From positions 1 to 10,442 of the forward strand of contig CANRHO010000018.1 of the NCBI GenBank assembly GCA_947630435.1: DNA of 10,442 nt, in the 5' to 3' direction. How positions within the stretch are numbered: the first letter of the stretch is position 1; every line of letters begins with the position of its first letter. The translations under genes and the position numbers were made by a program. The notes under the pieces are model-generated. The model was given only the letters and a program-made list of their open reading frames with translations, was not told the DNA's origin and made no database searches. This stretch comes from an uncultured Bacilli bacterium (GTDB lineage Bacteria; Bacillota_I; Bacilli_A; RF39; UBA660). Shown piece after piece: positions 5,811 to 10,442 of the stretch.

Positions 5811-6897
5811 ACTTTTTAATAACATATATTATTCCACCAATTAGGCCAAACGCAACAATTGATAATGCCATTATTATTAATGGATTTTTTTGTATGGTAA
5901 CATTTGATATATTCTTTTTAGTAGTGGTTTTTTCTTTTTCAATATTTAAAGTATATACCTTTTTAGTACCATCTTGAGCAACAACCGTGATTCTTACTTT
6001 AGATCCATCTTTTAAGTTTTCATTACCATCTATTAAAACAGTAGCATTTTCGTCAGATAAAACATAAGAAATAGTTAATTCTTTTACGTTTTTTCCAACC
6101 TTAACCTTATAAGTGAATACATCTTCTTTTAACTTAAAAGATTCATCTTCTTTTATTGTTAATTCTTTTAAGGTTGCATCAGCGGTTAAAGCTTCCCTTT
6201 TAATGTTTATCACGTAAGGTCTTTTTGTACCATCCTCTGCAGTTACAGTAATGGTTATTTTATTATTTTCACCTGCTACTAATTCTTCGTTAGCATTATT
6301 ACTTATTATCATAGTAGCTTTACTATCCTCAAGTGTTGCATTTATTTCAATAGTTTTAACAGTACTTGCAACGGTTGATTGATATTCGTAAACATTTGGT
6401 TTAAAACTTGGAGATAGTAAAACATCACTATTATCATCCGCTTTTACACTCAAAGTTTTTAAATTTGTATTATTTGATTTAGGCGCTTGTGTTGTGGGCG
6501 ACGGAGTTGGTGTTTTTACCTGTTTTGTTTTAACGATAACAGATTCTGTTTTTATATCTCCTTCATTATTAAGATCTACTATTTTAAAGGTAACCGTATA
6601 ATCTGATTTAACATCCTTTGTTTTGAATGTTATACTTCCTGAATCAGCTTTAAAAGATAATTTATCGTAACCAGAAAAACCAACCGGAACGCCTCTTTCC
6701 AAGTTATCCATATAATCATAACTAAATACATAAAGTGGGCTCATGTCAGACAGTTTTGCATCACTAAAATTAATGGTAAAGGTATCACCAGCAGTAACAG
6801 AATTACTAGTAGCCTTCATCTCAATTGCTTCGACCTTTATTACTCTACAAAAACAAAATACACCTATAAATAATATTAAACTTAAAAACTTCTTCAT
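5809..6897 (-). CDS. Surface protein with two cadherin-like beta-sandwich domains and C-terminal membrane anchor
   Basis: From ATG 6897 the protein has 362 residues. An in-frame GTG at 6906 overlaps the Shine-Dalgarno (AAGGTG) and is rejected as the start. Residues 1-24 are a signal peptide ending 'KVEA', a fair signal peptidase I site. Residues 25-127 form an unassigned beta-rich domain. Residues 128-144 are a Pro/Thr/Ser linker (TPTPSPTTQAPK). Residues 146-234 and 241-321 are two cadherin-like beta-sandwich repeats, each starting 'LKxL(S/T)(V/I)K' and ending near 'AEDGTK/AQDGTK ... Y.(I/L)NI(K/E)'. Residues 338-360 are a transmembrane helix followed by Lys-Lys. The domain order implies an extracellular stalk anchored to the membrane. 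No sortase LPxTG motif is seen. The molecular role is unknown; adhesion or envelope binding is plausible. It has its own promoter and converges on sigK. Confidence 0.85.
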   Translation of the reverse strand: MKKFLSLILFIGVFCFCRVIKVEAIEMKATSNSVTAGDTFTINFSDAKLSDMSPLYVFSYDYMDNLERGVPVGFSGYDKLSFKADSGSITFKTKDVKSDYTVTFKIVDLNNEGDIKTESVIVKTKQVKTPTPSPTTQAPKSNNTNLKTLSVKADDNSDVLLSPSFKPNVYEYQSTVASTVKTIEINATLEDSKATMIISNNANEELVAGENNKITITVTAEDGTKRPYVINIKREALTADATLKELTIKEDESFKLKEDVFTYKVKVGKNVKELTISYVLSDENATVLIDGNENLKDGSKVRITVVAQDGTKKVYTLNIEKEKTTTKKNISNVTIQKNPLIIMALSIVAFGLIGGIIYVIKK

Positions 6898-6903
6898 TAA
6901 ACA

Positions 6904-6909
6904 CACCTT
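6904..6909 (-). promoter_or_regulatory. Shine-Dalgarno AAGGTG that fixes the ATG start of the cadherin-like gene
   Basis: AAGGTG on the minus strand ends 6 nt before ATG 6897. The upstream in-frame GTG (6906-6904) lies within the site itself, so the longer start is not credible. Confidence 0.75.
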
Positions 6910-6923
6910 CTATTCTAGATACA

Positions 6924-6952
6924 ATTTTAATATAAATAAAAAGATAAGTCAA
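6924..6952 (-). promoter_or_regulatory. Sigma-A-type promoter of the cadherin-like gene
   Basis: TTGACT (6952-6947) and TAAAAT (6929-6924) are separated by exactly 17 bp, each one base from consensus. The predicted start near 6917 gives a leader of about 20 nt that carries the AAGGTG site. Confidence 0.7.
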
Positions 6953-6970
6953 TTATTTAAGTTACATAAT

Positions 6971-7001
6971 AAAAAGAAAAGCATTAATTTAATACTTTTC
7001 T
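6971..7001 (-). terminator. Intrinsic terminator of the 394-residue protein gene
   Basis: On the minus strand an inverted repeat (7001-6975) pairs AGAAAAGTATT with AATGCTTTTCT, with one G-U pair and a 5-nt loop, followed by TTTT and more T-rich sequence. The stop codon of the gene (6986-6984) lies inside the hairpin. It separates this gene from the cadherin-like gene downstream. Confidence 0.75.
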
Positions 7002-8168
7002 TATATCATCTATTTTTTTATTTAATTTTTCTAATTCTCTTTCTTGGTCATTATAATTATTTTTAATTTCATTATATTTAGAATTTAATTCTTCATTTGC
7101 CTTTTGAGCTTCTTTCAACTTGATTTTTAATTTTTCTTTTTCTCCTAAAACATCAGTATATGATTTATCCATATTAATACTACTATTTGAAAACAAAGAA
7201 TTATTATATGAGTTTATAACATTTAATAATTCAGGTGATATATCATCTCTTGAAAAACCTAATTTATTTATATCAATTAAATTTTTTGAAGCAATTATAG
7301 TTGCTAGTTTGGATAACAATAAATTATTTTGATTATTATCTATTTTATTTTCTGAAATTATCTTTTGAGAATATAAATAATCATCTAACACGTTTGGAAT
7401 ACACTCAAACCTCTTTGAATTTTCATTTAGTAGTTGTAATTTATCATTTCTAGTTCGCGGATTAAGCCATATTTTTTTCGAACTTTGATAACCTTGTTTT
7501 ATACTAATACCATCTAACATGGTAAACTCTTGATTAGTAAGTATTTTATAAAATTTATCATAAAATTCCTCATATGAATTAAATACCTGATTACTCATAG
7601 GTAAATAGTTATCCTTGTCGTCTTTAGATAAAATACAAACATAATACATGCCTTCTTTTTCTTGAACTATTATATAATTCATAGATGGATAATCAAAAAT
7701 ACCATATGCTCTATTTCTATTATATTTACATATAAATATGCAATCACTAATATTAATAAATGCATTATTTTGAAAAGAACTTAATTTTTGTTCTACATAA
7801 GGAGATATAACCCTGTTTAAGTCGATAATACCATCAGTATATTTTTTATAGGAATTATCATAATTAGTTACAAACTTTTTTAATATATCATAAGAGTTGG
7901 TTTCATTATATATTCCCGTTGATAACAAATAATCAGTATCTATCCCTAAAAGATGTGCTAAATTCTTTTTATTTAAAGTATAATTTACTACGTCTCCATT
8001 AGATAAAAACAATAATATACTACGTTTATCTAACCTTATTCTTTTATGATTGTTATCTGAAGAAAAATTATGAAAAACATCTTCATCTTCAAAAAACGTA
8101 TTAATAATATCAATTATTTTTGTACATATTTCCATAAATTTTATTTTAGAAAACTTAACTTTTTCCAT
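6984..8168 (-). CDS. Uncharacterised 394-residue protein with C-terminal coiled coil; possible BECR-fold nuclease-like domain
   Basis: I do not recognise this protein with certainty. It has no signal peptide or membrane helix, so it is probably cytoplasmic. Residues 50-200 include 'LNKKNLAHLLGI' (65-76), an aromatic 'AYGIFDYPSMNYIIV' strand region (154-168) and 'YYVCILSKDDKDNYLPMS' (175-192). This order recalls the PBECR4 phage/toxin-type nuclease-like family, where an 'F..HLLG' motif precedes a '...L.KDDK..Y.P.S' segment; that is a weak, memory-based resemblance. Residues 212-310 are polar and Asn-rich. Residues 341-393 form a charged heptad-rich coiled coil (Lys/Glu/Leu), suggesting oligomerisation. 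The ATG at 8168 follows AAGGGGG with 9 nt spacing. The gene is a single transcription unit with a strong promoter and its own terminator, between ileS and a surface-protein gene. No neighbour indicates a toxin-antitoxin pair. Confidence 0.75.
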   Translation of the reverse strand: MEKVKFSKIKFMEICTKIIDIINTFFEDEDVFHNFSSDNNHKRIRLDKRSILLFLSNGDVVNYTLNKKNLAHLLGIDTDYLLSTGIYNETNSYDILKKFVTNYDNSYKKYTDGIIDLNRVISPYVEQKLSSFQNNAFINISDCIFICKYNRNRAYGIFDYPSMNYIIVQEKEGMYYVCILSKDDKDNYLPMSNQVFNSYEEFYDKFYKILTNQEFTMLDGISIKQGYQSSKKIWLNPRTRNDKLQLLNENSKRFECIPNVLDDYLYSQKIISENKIDNNQNNLLLSKLATIIASKNLIDINKLGFSRDDISPELLNVINSYNNSLFSNSSINMDKSYTDVLGEKEKLKIKLKEAQKANEELNSKYNEIKNNYNDQERELEKLNKKIDDIRKVLN

Positions 8169-8199
8169 AAAATAAATCCCCCTTTTTTAAATGTCTGTT

Positions 8200-8228
8200 A
8201 TTGTAGCACACGCTTTATACTTTGTCAA
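8200..8228 (-). promoter_or_regulatory. Near-consensus sigma-A promoter of the 394-residue protein gene
   Basis: TTGACA (8228-8223) and TACAAT (8205-8200) are separated by exactly 17 bp, and a TG one base upstream of the -10 gives TGCTACAAT. The predicted start is near 8193, about 25 nt before the ATG. This is the best promoter in the window, which suggests strong constitutive transcription. Confidence 0.85.
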
Positions 8229-8254
8229 TATTTTTATAAAAGATATAAAATTAT

Positions 8255-8280
8255 AAAAAGGCTTAATATTAAGCCTTTTT
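8255..8280 (-). terminator. Intrinsic terminator of ileS
   Basis: A perfect 26-bp palindrome, AAAAAGGCTTAAT / ATTAAGCCTTTTT, makes an 11-bp stem with a 4-nt loop and ends in a T-tract when read on the minus strand. The ileS stop codon (8271-8269) is part of the loop and stem. On the plus strand it would also end in T's, but no plus-strand gene leads into it. Confidence 0.85.
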
Positions 8281-10442
8281 AACATCTAATTTAACATTTA
8301 ATCCGTTTAAATCAAATTCTAAAGTTAAACCATCTTTCTTAATTAATTCTAAACTAAGTGTTTCTTTTTTTATTATATTTTCAAAATCTTTTATTACTTC
8401 ATCAAATGAATCATCTGCTTCATAATATAAATAAATTCTATCTGATACATCAAAGTCCTTTTGTTTTCTTAAGTTTTGAACTTTAGAAATTAACTCTCTT
8501 GCAATACCCTCATTTACTAAATCTTTAGTTAAATTAGTGTTTAATATAATAAAGTTATTGGCATCTTTTATAACATTATATCCTTCTTTTGCTGTTACTC
8601 TTATATCAACCATTTCTTTTGTTACGTCAAATAACTCTTCATCAATAGTTATTGTTACCGCTTCACCATTTTCAATGAACTTAATATCTTCATTGGTTAA
8701 TTTTAAAAGTTCTTCTTGATATGTTTTTATTTTAGGTCCTAGTATTTTACCTACTATTTTAAAGTTAGGCTTTACTTCAAAATCCATGTACTTAGATAAA
8801 TCTGATATATATGTTACTTCTTTTACGTTTAGTTCTTCTTTTATAAGATCTTCTAAGTTGCCAATTAAATCTTTGTTTTTACCATCTATTAGGATTTCTT
8901 TAATTGGTTGCCTTACCTTTATTTTAACTTCTTCACGAGCATTTCTACCAAGGGAAATTAAATTTCTTACTAAGTCCATTTTGTTTTCAATTCTATCATT
9001 TACTAGTGATAAATTTACCTTAGGAAAATCACTTAAATGAACGGATTCTTCATTAGTTAATTTTGTATATATTTCTTCTGATATATATGATGCTATCGGA
9101 GCTATTATCTTACATAAACCAACCAATACTTCATAAGTTGTTTTATAAACAGCTTTTTTACTATTATCCAAATCATGAGCCCAGAACCTACGTCTTGTTC
9201 TTCTTATGTACCAGTTAGATAAATCCTCACTAACAAAATCAGTTACACTTCTTACTACCCTTGTTAAATCATATTCATCATAAGCCTTAGTTACATATAA
9301 AAGTAGTTTATTATACTTGGATATTAACCATTTATCAATTTCTTCTAAATCCTCATATTTAACGTCAAACTTTCTTGGATCAACGTTATCAGTATTAGCA
9401 TATAACGCAAAAAATGAATAAGTGTTTTTTAAAGTGCTAAAGAATTTTGAATATACTTCTTTTAAACCTTCTTCATCAAATTTGATAGGTGTCCAAACAG
9501 GAGATACATAAGGTAAATACCATCTTATCGTATCTGATCCATTTTTCTTTATCAAAGTAAATGGTTCTATTGCGTTACCCCTTGATTTATGCATTTTTTG
9601 ACCATTTTTATCTAGTAATAAATCATTTACTAAGACGTTTTTATACGGGCTTTTTCCAGTTACAAAGGTAGATATTACCAAAAGTGAGTAAAACCATCCT
9701 CTTGTTTGATCAATTCCTTCAGCGATAAAATCCGCCGGAAATTGTTCTTCCCATAGCTCTTTGTTTTCAAATGGATAGTGATACTGTGCAAAAGGCATTG
9801 AACCACTATCAAACCAACAGTCAATAACATCTGTTGTTCTATTCATTTGTTTTCCACATTTAGGGCATTTAATATGAATATCATCAACGTATGGTCTGTG
9901 TAAATCTATTGTTTCATCTATTTTTGTGGTTGCTTTTTCTATTAATTCCTTTTTAGAACCAATCATTTCGGTATGACCGCAAGAGCAAATCCATAACGGA
10001 AGTGGCGTTCCCCAGTATCTTTGCCTTGATATTGCCCAGTCTTTTAATTCTAAAAGCCAGTTACCAAAACGTTTTTCACCAACGTAAGATGGATACCAAT
10101 TAACCTTATTATTTTCTTCAATTATTTTATCTTTAAACTTAGTAACTTCTAGATAATAAGACGGTTTAGAATAATATAAAAGTGGTGATTTACATCTCCA
10201 ACAATGTGGATAGTTATGGACTATTTTTTGTTTTTTAAATAACTTATCGTTTTCCTTTAACCATTTAATAACTTCTAAATCAGCATCAAACACTCTCATA
10301 CCTTTCCATGGACCATCTAAATAGCAACCATCTTCTCCAACGGGATTTAAATATGGCAAATCATAATTTTTACCAACGTTTGCATCATCTTCACCAAAAG
10401 CTGGAGCAATATGAACAATACCCGTTCCATCTTCCATTGTAA
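8269..10442 (-). CDS. ileS: Isoleucyl-tRNA synthetase, IleS2 (eukaryote-like) type, 5' end missing
   Basis: The frame is open to the right edge (codon 10440-10438 is Thr), so the gene starts outside the window and the ATG at 10437 is internal. About 723 codons remain of an expected 1,000-1,050. Present from the N-terminal side are: the end of the CP1 editing domain ('GTGIVHIAP', 'FGEDD'); Cys pairs 'CWRC' (10203-10192) and 'CPKC' (about 9870-9855) of the zinc-type segments; 'ISRQRYWGTPLPLW'; 'VIDCWFDSGSMPF'; 'EGIDQTRGWFYS'; the ATP-binding signature KMHKS (9597-9583) where KMSKS is usual; the anticodon-binding region ('LSNWYIRRTRRRFW'); and the long C-terminal extension typical of the IleS2 type. 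The enzyme charges tRNA-Ile in the cytoplasm. The HIGH motif and any T-box leader lie outside the window. RYWGTPLPLW and the C-terminal layout, rather than the RVWGVP form of the common bacterial type, support IleS2. Confidence 0.95.
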   Translation of the reverse strand, partial: TMEDGTGIVHIAPAFGEDDANVGKNYDLPYLNPVGEDGCYLDGPWKGMRVFDADLEVIKWLKENDKLFKKQKIVHNYPHCWRCKSPLLYYSKPSYYLEVTKFKDKIIEENNKVNWYPSYVGEKRFGNWLLELKDWAISRQRYWGTPLPLWICSCGHTEMIGSKKELIEKATTKIDETIDLHRPYVDDIHIKCPKCGKQMNRTTDVIDCWFDSGSMPFAQYHYPFENKELWEEQFPADFIAEGIDQTRGWFYSLLVISTFVTGKSPYKNVLVNDLLLDKNGQKMHKSRGNAIEPFTLIKKNGSDTIRWYLPYVSPVWTPIKFDEEGLKEVYSKFFSTLKNTYSFFALYANTDNVDPRKFDVKYEDLEEIDKWLISKYNKLLLYVTKAYDEYDLTRVVRSVTDFVSEDLSNWYIRRTRRRFWAHDLDNSKKAVYKTTYEVLVGLCKIIAPIASYISEEIYTKLTNEESVHLSDFPKVNLSLVNDRIENKMDLVRNLISLGRNAREEVKIKVRQPIKEILIDGKNKDLIGNLEDLIKEELNVKEVTYISDLSKYMDFEVKPNFKIVGKILGPKIKTYQEELLKLTNEDIKFIENGEAVTITIDEELFDVTKEMVDIRVTAKEGYNVIKDANNFIILNTNLTKDLVNEGIARELISKVQNLRKQKDFDVSDRIYLYYEADDSFDEVIKDFENIIKKETLSLELIKKDGLTLEFDLNGLNVKLDVKKA

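Noticed and set aside
6898..6906. GTG start for the cadherin-like protein, giving 365 residues
   Set aside because: The GTG lies inside the AAGGTG Shine-Dalgarno; ATG 6897 has 6-nt spacing and gives a normal MKK signal peptide.
6743..7066. Plus-strand open frame of 107 codons
   Set aside because: It is antisense to the 3' part of one real gene, the 5' part of another and a promoter/terminator region. It has no ribosome-binding site, and its composition is that of complement-strand shadow sequence.
10435..10437. ATG as the start of ileS
   Set aside because: It falls within the conserved editing-domain block (…GTGIVHIAP…) and the frame stays open to the window edge, so the gene is simply cut off.
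1..10442. Mycoplasma-type code with TGA as Trp
   Set aside because: Trp residues at conserved positions are TGG, and yqeH ends with a TGA at the expected place.

Overview
The window is a compact, very AT-rich stretch of a low-GC Bacillota-type chromosome. The standard code is in use: TGA and TAG act as stops (TGA ends the YqeH gene) and Trp is encoded by TGG. Genes have strong AGGAG-like Shine-Dalgarno sites, and several have textbook TTGACA/TATAAT promoters. The gene set (YqeG/YqeH, PrsW, a sigma-K homologue, BspA-type leucine-rich repeat and cadherin-like surface proteins, an IleS2-type isoleucyl-tRNA synthetase) suggests an uncultivated, host-associated member of the Bacilli, such as the RF39/Erysipelotrichales-like gut lineages. 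That placement is an inference.

Layout, left to right. Positions 1-85 (minus) hold the N-terminal anchor of a surface or secreted protein that runs off the window. Positions 228-2270 (minus) encode a membrane-anchored BspA-family protein with eleven 22-residue leucine-rich repeats. Positions 2307-5009 (minus) are a tight operon: a small single-pass membrane protein, a PrsW-family intramembrane protease, the HAD phosphatase YqeG and the ribosome-assembly GTPase YqeH. The last three are joined by 1-nt and 8-nt overlaps. Diverging from this operon at 5089 (plus) is an apparently intact sigma-K-type sigma factor that keeps a hydrophobic pro-sequence. It converges, through a bidirectional terminator, on a two-domain cadherin-like surface protein (5809-6897, minus). 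Next comes an uncharacterised 394-residue protein with a C-terminal coiled coil, under a near-consensus promoter (6984-8168, minus). The window ends inside a large isoleucyl-tRNA synthetase gene (8269-10442, minus) whose 5' end is missing.

The most thought-provoking arrangement is in the centre: a membrane-tethered pro-sigma factor lies back to back with an intramembrane protease and a small single-pass membrane protein of unknown function. No sporulation gene other than the sigma-K homologue is visible here. The ribosome-assembly pair yqeG-yqeH is housekeeping. The two repeat or beta-sandwich proteins and the truncated gene at the left edge are cell-surface factors. No tRNA, rRNA, CRISPR array, insertion sequence or recognisable mobile element was seen. 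No gene-free stretch exceeds 300 bases.
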